64,000 bases of DNA, taken from the NCBI GenBank assembly GCA_046349595.1, contig JAXMCA010000002.1:1612001-1676000 (forward strand), given 5' to 3'. Below, piece by piece: positions 1 through 9,600 of this stretch (positions are counted from its first letter, which is position 1; the number at the start of each line of letters is the position of its first letter). The notes below the pieces were generated by a model that did not search any database, was not told the origin of the DNA, and saw only the letters and a program-made list of their open reading frames with translations. The position numbers and the translations under genes were made by a program. This DNA is from JACRLW01 sp046349595 (GTDB taxonomy: Bacteria > Planctomycetota > UBA1135 > UBA2386).

Positions 1-803
1 AGGGCAGCTTCTGGCGCGACATGGGCTTCGACTCCGCCAATGGCGACATCTGGCTGCGCGAGGGCAACAACGTCATCCATGGCGTCCGCTCCGCCGACAA
101 CGGCGTCGCGAGCCTGAGCGTTCCCTTCGACCCGACGGACTCCGACAGCGTCAATCAGCAGAACCTGGCGGTGTGCCGCACCGGCAGCGGCGCCTTCGTG
201 ATCTTCAACGATCGCGCGACGGCGTCGCCGAACCAGAGCTTCTTCGCCGTGATGCGTGCGATGCGCACCGACGGCACGCCGGAGGCGCTCGACTTCGGAA
301 CCTTCGTCCCCTTCGGCACCGGTGGCGGCAACTACGACTTCAGCTTCGACGCGGCGTCGAGCACGCTCGCGATCCTCGACAGCTTCAACCGCAGGGCGCA
401 CATCTTCGCGGTGAGCTTCAAACCCTACTACCGCTACGGATCCGGTTGCGCGGGCAGCAACAGCCTCGTGCCGGATTTCGGCCTGTCGGGTTCCGGCGCT
501 GCGGGTTCGACGTTGAGCTTCGACTTCAGCAACTCGATCCCGAACACGGCGGCCTTCGTGTTGATCGGCATCAACCAGATCGACACGCCGGTGTTCGGTT
601 CGTGCTCGCTCCTGGTCGATCCGGTGTTCCCGGTGACCATCGGCCCGGCGATCCTCGACGGCGCGGGTGCCGGTTCGACGACGATCGGTCTCCCGCTCTC
701 GTCGAGCGGCTTCGCGCTCACCTTCCAGGGCCTGATGATCGACGCGGCGCTGCCGCCCTTCGGCCTCGGCCTCACCAACGGCATGAAGCTGATCGTCCCC
801 TGA
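1..803 (+). CDS. Secreted protein, 3' end only, with shared C-terminal module
   Basis: The reading frame is open from the window edge, so only the last ~267 codons are present. The visible part starts with a propeller-like stretch rich in Asp, Gly and Phe. It ends in a ~125-residue beta-rich module that begins near a YGSGC motif, contains one Cys pair, and finishes with a Q-containing strand followed by LTNG and a hydrophobic tail. The same kind of ending occurs on at least nine other gene copies in this window, attached to unrelated N-terminal domains. The function is unknown; I infer an exported or surface protein. An internal ATG at 21 is unlikely to be the true start because the frame continues upstream. 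Confidence 0.75.
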   Translation, partial: GSFWRDMGFDSANGDIWLREGNNVIHGVRSADNGVASLSVPFDPTDSDSVNQQNLAVCRTGSGAFVIFNDRATASPNQSFFAVMRAMRTDGTPEALDFGTFVPFGTGGGNYDFSFDAASSTLAILDSFNRRAHIFAVSFKPYYRYGSGCAGSNSLVPDFGLSGSGAAGSTLSFDFSNSIPNTAAFVLIGINQIDTPVFGSCSLLVDPVFPVTIGPAILDGAGAGSTTIGLPLSSSGFALTFQGLMIDAALPPFGLGLTNGMKLIVP

Positions 804-832
804 TCCCCGGGAAGTCCGAGACCGGCGCGGGC

Positions 833-854
833 CCGGGACGATCGGGCGTCCCGG
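833..854. terminator. Inverted repeat between convergent genes
   Basis: A perfect 8-bp stem (CCGGGACG / CGTCCCGG) with a 6-nt loop lies in the 99-nt gap between the secreted protein ending at 803 and the DUF3332 lipoprotein gene ending at 903. There is no T-tract on either side, so if it terminates it does so for both strands by structure alone. Confidence 0.4.
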
Positions 855-902
855 AGCCCGCGTCGCACGGGATCCAGCGGCGCGCGGACGCGCCCGATCC
901 TC

Positions 903-1250
903 TCAACGGTTCACGCGCAGCGCCTTGGAGTCGTTCATCAGCAGGCTGCGCATCTGACCGTCTTCGCCCTTGACCTCGAAGTGTTGGAACGCGGTGCCGT
1001 GGCTGTCCCACGCATCGTCCAACCAGAAGGCCACCGGGTTCACGATGAGGAAGTCACCGACCCCGGCGACGACGCTCGCGAGTGGAATGACCGGAACGAC
1101 GGTCAGCAGCACGTCCATCCACGGCGACTCGGTGTAGAGCTTGTTGTCCCAGTCGTCGACGCTGCGCGAGAACTGCTTCGGACCGACGACACAACTCGGA
1201 AGCGTGAACAGCGCGAGCGCTGCTCCAGCGAGGAGCCACTTCTTGTGCAT
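903..1250 (-). CDS. DUF3332-family lipoprotein
   Basis: This 115-residue protein has a short basic N-terminus, a hydrophobic stretch and a lipobox-like LPSC with Cys near residue 20. It also has a hydrophobic segment around residues 47-75. The order 'sVddWdnk...vvPviplasvvagvgDflivNpvaFW' is the pattern of DUF3332 proteins, which are small lipoproteins of unknown role. The length is normal for the family. It is probably anchored to a membrane facing the periplasm. The gene is convergent with the preceding secreted-protein gene, and a 239-nt gap separates it from the hydrolase gene upstream on the same strand. Confidence 0.7.
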   Translation of the reverse strand: MHKKWLLAGAALALFTLPSCVVGPKQFSRSVDDWDNKLYTESPWMDVLLTVVPVIPLASVVAGVGDFLIVNPVAFWLDDAWDSHGTAFQHFEVKGEDGQMRSLLMNDSKALRVNR

Positions 1251-1489
1251 CTGATTGCCTCTCGTCTGAATGGAGTGCGCGTCGACGGAGGGCTGGCAGA
1301 TCGCAGCGACAGGTCACCTCGGTCCGAGGCCCTCGATGGACACACAAGCCAAGGGTTGCGTGTGCGAAAACGACGCGGCTGCACGCGACTTTTTCGTGGG
1401 GTTGGGCCGGGATGCGGGTTTTCTGCGCGCAGAGACCGCGGAGGGCCCGGCGACGGAGGTTCGCGCTGCAGGTCACTGCGTCGCGGGAC

Positions 1490-2737
1490 TCAGTCTCGGT
1501 CGCCGGACGAAGCGATACAGGAGGCAAGCTGCTCTTCGCCACGGCGAGCGCTCGGCACCACGTCCTTGCGCTTGGTGTCCTCCACAGGCGGACACAGCGC
1601 CTCCGCCACGACATCCGTCCAGGCCTCGACGCTTCGACCGATGCCGCGCAGGTCGTCGGTGTCGAACTGGATCGCGACGGCGAGTTCGAGGTCGGGGTAC
1701 CAGCTCATGCGGCTGAGGTAGCCGGGCATGAAGCCGGAGTGACCGAGTCGCGGGCCGAACTTCGTGTTGTCGAGCTCGAGGCCGAGGCCGTAGCGCTCGC
1801 ACACACGGGACTCCGTCGCCACGCCGTCGCACATCAGTGCACGCGCCTTCGCGGACACATGCTCGCCGGCGAAGATCTCGCGGCAGAAGCGGGCGAGATC
1901 GCGGGTGGACGAGCAGATGCCACCGCCGCGGTTCTCGAACTGCGGGTTCACGAAGTAGCGCCGCTTCTCGTCGAGCACCGGACCGTCCGTGAAGGCTGCG
2001 CCGCTGGCGAGCCCGCAGACGAGTCCGGGCAGCACACGTGCGGTGCTCTCGACGGTCTCGTTCAGACCCATCGGCGCGAGCACGATCTCGCGCAGCAGGG
2101 TGGAGTAGTCCTTGCCGGTGACGCGCTCGATCGCGAGCCCGGCGAGCACGTAGTTGGAGTCGGCATAGGCCCAGCCCTTTCCAGCCTCGAACAGCGGTTT
2201 GCTCCCCTTCAGGTAGCCGAGCAGTTCCTGACCGGTCCAGGTCTTGTCGGGAGACGCGAGCAGATCGTCCTGGAAGCGCTTCACCCACACGTGATCGCGC
2301 AAGCCGCTCTGGTGGTGGAGCAGCATGCGGAGCGTGAGATCGCCGGCGTTGGGCAGGTCCGCGAACCACGCCTCGTCGTCGAACAGCTTCTGCAGGCGCA
2401 GGTCGAGATCGAGTGCGCCCTTCGCCGCGAGCGTGGCGGCGATGACGCCGAGGTAGGCCTTGCCGATGCTGCCCGAGAACATGCGGCTCTCCGCGGTGAG
2501 ATCCTCCTCGCCGGCCTTGCCGAAGGGGATGGTGTGGATCTCCTGGCCGCGCAGGGAGAAGGCGACCACGCAGCCGGGGAAGGGCTTCTTGTCGCAGGCC
2601 TCCTGCAGGGCGCTGCGGATCCTCGCGATGGCCTCTGCGCTCGCGTCCGGGCGATCCGCCTTCGGCGCGACGTCCTGGGCCGGGAGCGGGGGGAGCAGGA
2701 CGAAGAGGAGGGCGAGGCGGCGGAGCGAGCGGTTCAC
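1490..2737 (-). CDS. Serine hydrolase, beta-lactamase/DD-peptidase family (S12 type)
   Basis: The protein has 415 residues with a signal peptide ending about residue 20 (LPPLPAQ). The catalytic SxxK is S90-I-G-K93. The second motif is Y191-A-D, the YxN/YxD position of class C-like enzymes, and a third H333-S-G fits the HxG/KTG position. All three active-site elements are present, so an active exported serine hydrolase is likely. The family contains esterases, D-amino acid peptidases and beta-lactamases; the substrate cannot be told from sequence alone. The gene is divergent from the AHSA1-GNAT gene, with 95 nt between the starts. Confidence 0.85.
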   Translation of the reverse strand: MNRSLRRLALLFVLLPPLPAQDVAPKADRPDASAEAIARIRSALQEACDKKPFPGCVVAFSLRGQEIHTIPFGKAGEEDLTAESRMFSGSIGKAYLGVIAATLAAKGALDLDLRLQKLFDDEAWFADLPNAGDLTLRMLLHHQSGLRDHVWVKRFQDDLLASPDKTWTGQELLGYLKGSKPLFEAGKGWAYADSNYVLAGLAIERVTGKDYSTLLREIVLAPMGLNETVESTARVLPGLVCGLASGAAFTDGPVLDEKRRYFVNPQFENRGGGICSSTRDLARFCREIFAGEHVSAKARALMCDGVATESRVCERYGLGLELDNTKFGPRLGHSGFMPGYLSRMSWYPDLELAVAIQFDTDDLRGIGRSVEAWTDVVAEALCPPVEDTKRKDVVPSARRGEEQLASCIASSGDRD

Positions 2738-2832
2738 GGCGCTCCCTACGCAGCTCCGGTCCGCGGTGTTGGTCGTCGATCCTCGTCCGCCGGTCGGCGA
2801 CGATGGGCGCCGAACACATCCGCCGTCGAGCC

Positions 2833-3819
2833 ATGACCACGCGCAGCCAGTTCCATACCGTCGAGTTGCCGCTCCCGCCCGAACGCACCTTTGCCCTGCT
2901 GCTCACCCCGTCGGCGATCCGGAGCTTCTGGGATGCGGCACGCGCGATCGTGGTGCCCCGCATCGGTGGCGACTGGATCGTCGCATGGGGCGACGACGAG
3001 GACGCGCCCGCCTACGTGACCGCCGGGACCATCGCGGTGCTCGATGCGCCGCGACGCCTGCGCCTCGTCGACTTCCGCTACCTCGCGCGCGTCGAGGGCG
3101 AACTGCCCTTCGACAGCCGCGCGCTGTCACTCGAGTTCACGGTCGAACCCGGCGCGACGAGCGGTTCGGTCCTCACCGTGATGCAGGACGGCTTCCCGCT
3201 CGACGCGTCCGCCGACGCGTTCTTCGCCGGCTGCGAAGCGGGTTGGCGGCGGACGCTGGCGGGCATCGAGCGTCTCGCGCGGGGCGAGTGCGCGCCGCGC
3301 AGCGACGAGGGTCGCGCCCAGATCCCCGAGCTCATCACCGAGCGCCTGCGGCTGCGCGCCTTCCGCAACGCCGACGTGGGTTGCTACGCCCGGTTCTGCG
3401 CCGACCCCGAGGTGATGCGTTTCCTCGGCGGACGACCCTGGTCGCGCATCGAGTCGTGGCGCCACATCGCGATGATGCTCGGGCACTGGCAGATGCGCGG
3501 CTACGGCTCCTTCGCCGTCGAACGCCTCTCCGACAACGCGTTGATCGGCCGTGTGGGTTGCATCGAGCCGGACGGCTGGCCGGCCTTCGAGATCGGCTGG
3601 ATGATCGGCCGCGAACACCAGGGACAGGGTTACGCGACCGAAGCCGCGCGCGCGGTGAAGTCCTGGGTGCGCGACGTGCTCGGTCGCGATCGCGTGGCGC
3701 ACCTCATCGACGATGCGAACCTCGCGTCGCAGGCCGTCGCACGCAAGCTCGGCGCGGAACCGACCGGGCGCCGCGCGCAGGTGCTCGGCATGGACGTGCA
3801 GGTGTGGGAGAACCGCTGA
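2833..3819 (+). CDS. AHSA1/SRPBCC domain fused to GNAT acetyltransferase
   Basis: About residues 1-145 have the AHSA1/SRPBCC pattern: a start like 'vElplPpervFalLltpsairsFW', then alternating strands and a C-terminal helix with GWRRTL. Residues ~160-328 form a RimJ-like GNAT domain: 'ITERLRLRAF', 'FAVERLSDNALIGRVG', and the acetyl-CoA loop Q-G-Q-G-Y-A. I chose the ATG at 2833 because homology begins immediately after it; another in-frame ATG lies at 2803. The GNAT half should transfer acetyl groups to an amine; the SRPBCC half could bind a small hydrophobic ligand. The fusion suggests both act on one pathway, but the substrate is unknown. Confidence 0.8.
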   Translation: MTTRSQFHTVELPLPPERTFALLLTPSAIRSFWDAARAIVVPRIGGDWIVAWGDDEDAPAYVTAGTIAVLDAPRRLRLVDFRYLARVEGELPFDSRALSLEFTVEPGATSGSVLTVMQDGFPLDASADAFFAGCEAGWRRTLAGIERLARGECAPRSDEGRAQIPELITERLRLRAFRNADVGCYARFCADPEVMRFLGGRPWSRIESWRHIAMMLGHWQMRGYGSFAVERLSDNALIGRVGCIEPDGWPAFEIGWMIGREHQGQGYATEAARAVKSWVRDVLGRDRVAHLIDDANLASQAVARKLGAEPTGRRAQVLGMDVQVWENR

Positions 3820-3840
3820 AGCTCGGCGCGTGAGCGCGGC

Positions 3841-5391
3841 TCAGAAGCCCGAGCCGCGCGTGAAGCGACCGCCACCCGACGACGTGCCACCTCCGCCGCC
3901 TCCGCCAAGAGAGCGCGGCGCCGACCCAGACGACGAGCGCGACGATCCGCCGGAGCCGAAATGGCGGCCGATGCCGCGCGACACGGCGCCGCGCAGCGCG
4001 ATGTCGGCGACGGCTCCGATCGCGTGCAGTGCCCACCACGGGATCCCGGGACCGTTGCCCGTGGCGAAGGGCGACGGACCGTCCAGGATCGACGACGCCG
4101 GTGCCGAGAAGCGCAGGCTGCTCTCCAGATCCTTGCGCAGCGCATCGAGGTCGTCCGCACCCTCGGCGATCGCATCGACGCGGCGCTCGAACGCGTTCGG
4201 CGTCATCGTCTCGAAACCGCAGCGCACCGAGTCGCACTCGCGACGGCGCAGATCGTCGACGAGCGCCTGCATGCGGTCGGCGCGGTTCGCGGCGGTCTCG
4301 CGCTCCGTCGACAGCGTGGCGGAGCGATCGCGCATCGCGGTGACCTCGCGATCGGCGCTGTCGATGGCGACGACCAGCCGATCGTCCTCCGGGTCCGCGG
4401 TCGCGTTCGCGCGGGCGGCGAGTGCCGCGGTGCCGAGGCCCTCGAGCCAGCTCCGCAGCTTCTGCAGGGCGTCGGCGTGGAACTGTCCGGTCGAGGAACT
4501 GACCGAGGCGTAATCCTCGGCGGCGCGGCTCGCCTTGCCGTGCGCGTCCTCGATCCGGTGGAGGAGCGCGTCGCGGCGCTCGCCGAGTGCGGTGCCCTCC
4601 GCCATCACCGTGGGAAGCCCGAGCTTCGTCGCGGCGCGCTGCTGGCGCTCCTCGAGCTCCTTCATGCGCTCCTGGAACTCCTCCCTGCGACGCTCGACCT
4701 CGGCCTGCACCAGCTCGGGCGTGGAGCGCAGGAAGTCGTAGCCCGCCTTCGCCCGCGGCCAGTCGATCAGCTCGGCGACGAAGCGGTCCATGCGGCGCGC
4801 CAGGGTGCCTGGGCGATAGGCACTGCCGCCGTAGCCGCGTCGCGTGAGGTAGCGGAAGAAGACGCTGCGCTCGTAGGCCGGCAGCTTGCGCTTGGCCTCG
4901 GCGCGCAGCTCCGCCACCCGATCCTCGTCGCGCTCCAGGCGTGCGGTCGCGTGCGCGACCTCGTTGGTCAGAGCCTGGAACCCGGTGTCCGCGGCGAGTG
5001 AGGTGGCGAGTTCGGTCTCGAGCCGCGTGCGCTCGGCGACCTTCGACTCCAGCTCGTGGGTCACGCCTTCCAGCTCCTGCTCGTGCGCTGTACGCTCGGC
5101 GTTCGCGGCCGCGATGGCCTTGGCGAGTTCGTCGATCCGCACGCGCTGGCGCAGCTGGATCACCTCGAGTTCGCGACGCACGTCGTCGAAGACCTGGCCG
5201 AGGTTCTGCGCGTCGAAGGCCGGGAGGTAGTGCTTCGCGAGCGCCGCGACCGCGGCACCGCGCCGCTCGACCGCCTCCAGGATGCGCGCCTGCAACCCGC
5301 TGAGTTCGCCGGTCAGCAGGTCGGCACTGCGGCGCGCCTTGCGGGCCCCGCGTTGCAGGGTGCGGATCGCTTCGGTTCCGGGGAGGGCCAT
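3841..5391 (-). CDS. Coiled-coil protein with glycine/serine-rich tail
   Basis: This is a 516-residue protein with no signal peptide. It has long charged heptad-rich helices at roughly residues 60-210 and 250-300, then another helical region to ~420. A hydrophobic segment lies near residues 445-465, followed by a ~45-residue Gly/Ser/Arg tail ending the protein. I do not recognise a catalytic domain. It lies 4 nt downstream of the DUF6384 gene on the same strand, so the two are almost certainly co-transcribed and may form one membrane-associated complex. The hydrophobic segment could insert it in the membrane with the Gly-rich tail outside; that is inference. Confidence 0.7.
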   Translation of the reverse strand: MALPGTEAIRTLQRGARKARRSADLLTGELSGLQARILEAVERRGAAVAALAKHYLPAFDAQNLGQVFDDVRRELEVIQLRQRVRIDELAKAIAAANAERTAHEQELEGVTHELESKVAERTRLETELATSLAADTGFQALTNEVAHATARLERDEDRVAELRAEAKRKLPAYERSVFFRYLTRRGYGGSAYRPGTLARRMDRFVAELIDWPRAKAGYDFLRSTPELVQAEVERRREEFQERMKELEERQQRAATKLGLPTVMAEGTALGERRDALLHRIEDAHGKASRAAEDYASVSSSTGQFHADALQKLRSWLEGLGTAALAARANATADPEDDRLVVAIDSADREVTAMRDRSATLSTERETAANRADRMQALVDDLRRRECDSVRCGFETMTPNAFERRVDAIAEGADDLDALRKDLESSLRFSAPASSILDGPSPFATGNGPGIPWWALHAIGAVADIALRGAVSRGIGRHFGSGGSSRSSSGSAPRSLGGGGGGGTSSGGGRFTRGSGF

Positions 5392-5395
5392 CGTC

Positions 5396-6355
5396 TCAGA
5401 GATTCGTCGTGATCCTGCGTCCGCGGGTCAGCGGTGTGGCGCCGTCTTCGCCTTTCATCTCGACGACCTCGTGCAGGGTGCCGCGCGTCTTCCGCGCGAA
5501 CACCGCGTCGTCGACGATGCCGTCGGCCTGCTTGTCGGCCGCGATGCGGTCGTAGACGGCCTTCGGCACCTGTTCGCCCCACTTGCGCACGGTCATCACC
5601 TTCTGCAGCTCGGCATCGGCGATCGACATCGGGAGCACCCTGCGGCCGTCGAAGGCCTCCACCACGAGGTAGTAGCCGGAGACGCGCTTGCCGGCCGCGT
5701 CCTCGTAGTAGGCATCGATCCCGCTGTGCTCGCCGGGGCGGCTGATCACGCGGATCACGTAGTCGAGCGCCAGGATGGCCGCGAGTGCGTCGGCATCCTC
5801 CTTGACCGACTCCATACCGGACACGTCCTGCTTCGCGTATGTCGATGCCGCGCGTGCGGCGATCTGATCGACGGCGGCGCGCGCTTCGTCGCCTTTCGCC
5901 AGCGACCGCAGTCGATCGACCGCGGCGCTCAGCGGCGCATGGGCCGCTTCCGTCGCACGCTGCACACGCCCCGCCGACGACAGGGGCGCACCCGGCGCGA
6001 AGACCAGCATCCGCAGTCCGACGATCGCCGCGACGATCACGCCGGTCACCACCGCCACGCGCCCGCGGTGGATCCAGCTCAGCGCCACGAGCCGTCGCCA
6101 CCCCGGCTTCGGGTCGGCGAACTCGAACTGCGCGCGGAAGTACTGCGCGATCGCCGTCTCGATCTCCGCATCGCTGACCGGATCGCCGCTCTCCCGCGCC
6201 GCCGCCCGCAGCCGCTCGCGCAGCTTGTCCTTGGTCTCGTCGATCGCCAGCTCCCGCTCCGCGCGCTCGCGCTCGCGCCGCAGCGCCGTCGCCACGTCCA
6301 TGATCCGGAGCAACTCCGGAACACTCTGCGGATCGCGGCTGGCGAGGTCGTTCAT
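5396..6355 (-). CDS. DUF6384-family single-pass membrane protein
   Basis: I set the start at 6355, giving 319 residues; the frame remains open upstream to 6709, but that part reads as non-coding. Residues 10-85 carry the family's N-terminal pattern: 'LLRIMDVATALRRERE', 'IDETKDKLRERL', then 'GDPVSDAEIETAIAQYF'. A transmembrane helix follows at about 99-119, then a helical stretch and a C-terminal beta-rich domain (about 200-319). The family is uncharacterised and frequent in Planctomycetota and some Proteobacteria. It is the first gene of a two-gene unit with the coiled-coil protein. No motif suggests an enzyme. Confidence 0.75.
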   Translation of the reverse strand: MNDLASRDPQSVPELLRIMDVATALRRERERAERELAIDETKDKLRERLRAAARESGDPVSDAEIETAIAQYFRAQFEFADPKPGWRRLVALSWIHRGRVAVVTGVIVAAIVGLRMLVFAPGAPLSSAGRVQRATEAAHAPLSAAVDRLRSLAKGDEARAAVDQIAARAASTYAKQDVSGMESVKEDADALAAILALDYVIRVISRPGEHSGIDAYYEDAAGKRVSGYYLVVEAFDGRRVLPMSIADAELQKVMTVRKWGEQVPKAVYDRIAADKQADGIVDDAVFARKTRGTLHEVVEMKGEDGATPLTRGRRITTNL

Positions 6356-6656
6356 GGGGACGATGTGGCGGCGGGGATGATCGATGGGGTCCGGGGCGAA
6401 GACAAGCGGAGTGCTACGCCCGACTTGGGGCTCCTGTTCAGCAGCGGTCGCAACCGCGAACCGCAGCCGAGGCGCGCTCGGATGGGCCCGTGGCCGTCGG
6501 GCGAGCGGTGCCTCCAGTGTGAACAGGGTCGGCAAGCGAGGGGGGGATTGCCAATGGAACAGGGTCTGCACATCGTCTCCTCCCTCGCTCCCGCAAAGTG
6601 CGGACGCGATTCCAGGAGGACCGACGTGAAGCCACGGGAAGCTTCGTTGCGGGTGC
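6356..6656. other. Intergenic region between divergent genes
   Basis: A 301-nt stretch lies between the DUF6384 gene (leftward) and the FG-GAP-type gene (rightward), so promoters for both should be here. I see no clear -35/-10 pair, no strong hairpin and no convincing small gene. A CT dinucleotide run starts just inside the rightward gene. Confidence 0.4.
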
Positions 6657-9600
6657 ATGCGCGGGAAGGCATGCGTCTCTCTCTCTCTCTCCGCATTGCC
6701 GTTGAGCATTGCGTTCTCCGCCGCTGAGTTGCGGAGTCAGGCGCTCGGCGTGCAGCCGCACATGGCGCCGATCAACGCCGGAGCCTTGGCCGCGGGCTAC
6801 AACCAACCCGGGCCGACGCCGCAGATGAACGTGCCCGACACGATCTGGAACAACGGCGAAGGCTTCCGCGCCAACTCGACCGCCGATGCCGACTACGGTG
6901 CGCACCTCGGGCAATGCGATCCGGGAGTCGAACAGGCGGACATCCACGCCGTGGAAGAGACTCTGGATCCGGGCCACCTGGGTCCGTGGGGTTGGCACCA
7001 AGAGACCCATACCGACCCGAAGACCGGCACCACCTTCCCAGTCTGGCACTTTCGTGGCTACCTGCGGCCGGCGCACCTCGGTCCCTATCCGACGCCGCAG
7101 CAGAACGGCCCCTGGACCATCGAGGATGCCGCCTTCGAGTTGTTCATGCGAAACCCGGTGCCCAGCACCACGCAGGTCCTCTTGTGGATCACGCCCTGGT
7201 CGACGACCGGCAAGCCGAGCCCGAGCGACGGTGGTCGCTTTGCCTATCCGGGTTCGAACCGCTACGACGGACTTGTGGGGAAGACCAAGGTCTTCAACTT
7301 CCCGCTGCCGCCGCTGGACAACGAGATCATCGAGCGTCACTCGGATCCGGCGATTCCCGCACTCGCTGCGGCGGCCGGCATCACCGTGATCTCGGGCTAC
7401 ATCGTGCCCCGCGTCTTCGGCCGCGCCGAGGTCTTCGAAGCGCAACGCATCCGCGAACTGCGCATGGCGATGCGCTTGATGCTGATGGCGCCCGCGACCG
7501 ATTACCGGCATCCGCCCGGTTTGCCGTCGATGCCGAATCTCGCCACGGACGCGCCGCCCTGCATGCTGTCGAGCGGTTCCTTCGGGGGCCTCACGGCACC
7601 CGCGCTCTGTGTGCGCTACCCCAAGGAGTTCTGCGCCGCCACGGTCGAGGTCTTCGGCCCGTCACCACGCCGCGTGCTCGCCGACCAGTTCAACTTCGAA
7701 TACCTCGCCACGCGCACCGGCTTCTCGTCGTGCGGCGGAGCCTACAGTCCGCACGACACGCTCGAGTGGGGCACCGCGTTCCGCTTCATGGACCAGACCC
7801 CGGGCAGTCCGGGTTGGGACTACTTCAATCTCTCACCGTTGATCCGCAAGCGGCGCGGCGAGCTGTACGCGGCGATGGCCTGGGTCTGTCAGGACGAGGA
7901 CACCATCGGCCACGGCACCGACTGGATGTCCCTGCTGACCGGCACGCGCAACTACACGCCGCGATTCGCGAGCACCAGCGCGCCTCTCTGCTTCACCGCC
8001 GTCGACCGCCGCTGCCACGAGAGTGGCTGGCACACCACAGCGATCGGCGGTGTGGGCGGCGCCTGGCTCGGCCGCAGCGATGCGATCGAGATGGCGCCGG
8101 TGGCCTACACCAACTGGTCGAATCAGAACCCCGTGGTGCCACCCTTGATCCAGGACGACGGCAGCGAGGACAGCTACGCCTGGGCGCTGGACCGTGCGCT
8201 CCCCGCCGACTACGTCCCGAACCCCGGCGACAAGCTGCTGCTCGACACCAGCTTCGGCTCGCCTGCGAGTCCGGGTCGCACCGAGGGCGCAGGCCTCGCA
8301 CTCGGTCTCGACGAGTCGCTGCGCTTCGCCGATGTGCCGGGAGACGGCGGTGGCAAGTCGATCTTCACCGGCAGCGCCGATGGCGTCGTGACCCGCTTCG
8401 TGCTCAACAGTGCGACCAAGGCCTTCGACGTGGCTGCGCAATCGGTGCCGCTCGGCTTCGGTGCCTTCGCGCTCGCCGTGGGCGATCTGTCCGACGGCCA
8501 CGCCGGTCTGGAGGTCGCCGTCGGCACCAAGGAGCACCTCTTCACGCTCGATGCCCTGACCCTGAGTGTGCTGAACTGGCGCGAGGTGCCGCGCACCTTC
8601 GAGCACGCACGTCCGCGCCGCATGCAGATCGCCGATGTGTTCAGCGGCCCCGACTTCCCCGGCAAGGAGGTGATCACGACCACCCTGATGGGGCATGTGC
8701 TGGTCTTCTCCGGCGACGGCTTCGGCGATCTGGTCGACTTTGGCGAGCCTGGAGTCCAGGATCTCGCGGTCCTCGAAGGTCATGTGAGCGCGGCGTCCAC
8801 CACCACCTCGAACACGCCGATCCTGCTGCTCTCGCATCGCGGCCACCTGGCGCATGTGACGCTCAACAAGGTGGCGGATCCGACCCAGCGCAATCCCGGC
8901 CCGGCAGAGCTGCAGGCCTGGACCGCTGGCGAGGAGGGGACGCCCATGGACCTCGAGATCGTGTCGGCACCGGTGGGAGGCGGGCCGGTCGCGGTCGCGC
9001 TCTATGCGCACCAGGGAACCGACGGAACCAACGACGTCCCGCAGATCCGCTGCTTCGATGCCTTGACCATGCACCCGACCTCGATGGCGACCCACGGCAT
9101 TCCGCCGAGCCTGGGTTGGTTCGAACTCGGAACCCTGGGGCGCGATGTCCTCGCGGCCGACCTCGCCCCGGTGCATCTCAGCAGCGGCGCGCTCGCCGGC
9201 TTCGTGGTGATGCTGAGTGCGCGCATCGTGTGGGTGCCGATCAACGGCTCCCAACCCCAGCAGCCTGCAGGTTACAAGCTCGACGGCTTCGCGCCCGCTT
9301 CGCGTGCCATCGCGGTGACCACCGCGGACATCGCCACGCGCAGCGGCGGCGAGACCTACAAGGAGGAGATCATCCTCTCCACGCTCGGCGGACATGTCGT
9401 CTGGTTCCACCTGGAGGACATGCTGGCCAACGGTCCGAGCGTGTCTCGACTTCGTCGGCACCCCGCCGCCGCCGCCGATCCCACTCGGCGTGATCCCCTT
9501 CACCAACCGCAACTCGGCGGGGCACTGGGGGCTGCTCGCCCACGACGAGGGCAACGGCACTCATCTCTTCGGCGCCAACCAGTCGGGTGGGCTCTACGAG

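Noticed and set aside
1432..1443. 12-bp palindrome TCTGCGCGCAGA downstream of the serine hydrolase
   Set aside because: It has no loop for a stable hairpin and no supporting context.
7248..7262. GGTTCGAACC resembling a tRNA T-loop
   Set aside because: It lies within a coding sequence and no acceptor or anticodon stem can be drawn around it.
9474..9488. CCG repeat as a programmed slippage site
   Set aside because: The frame change is needed upstream of it, near 9444, and the repeat reads normally as a proline run in the second frame.
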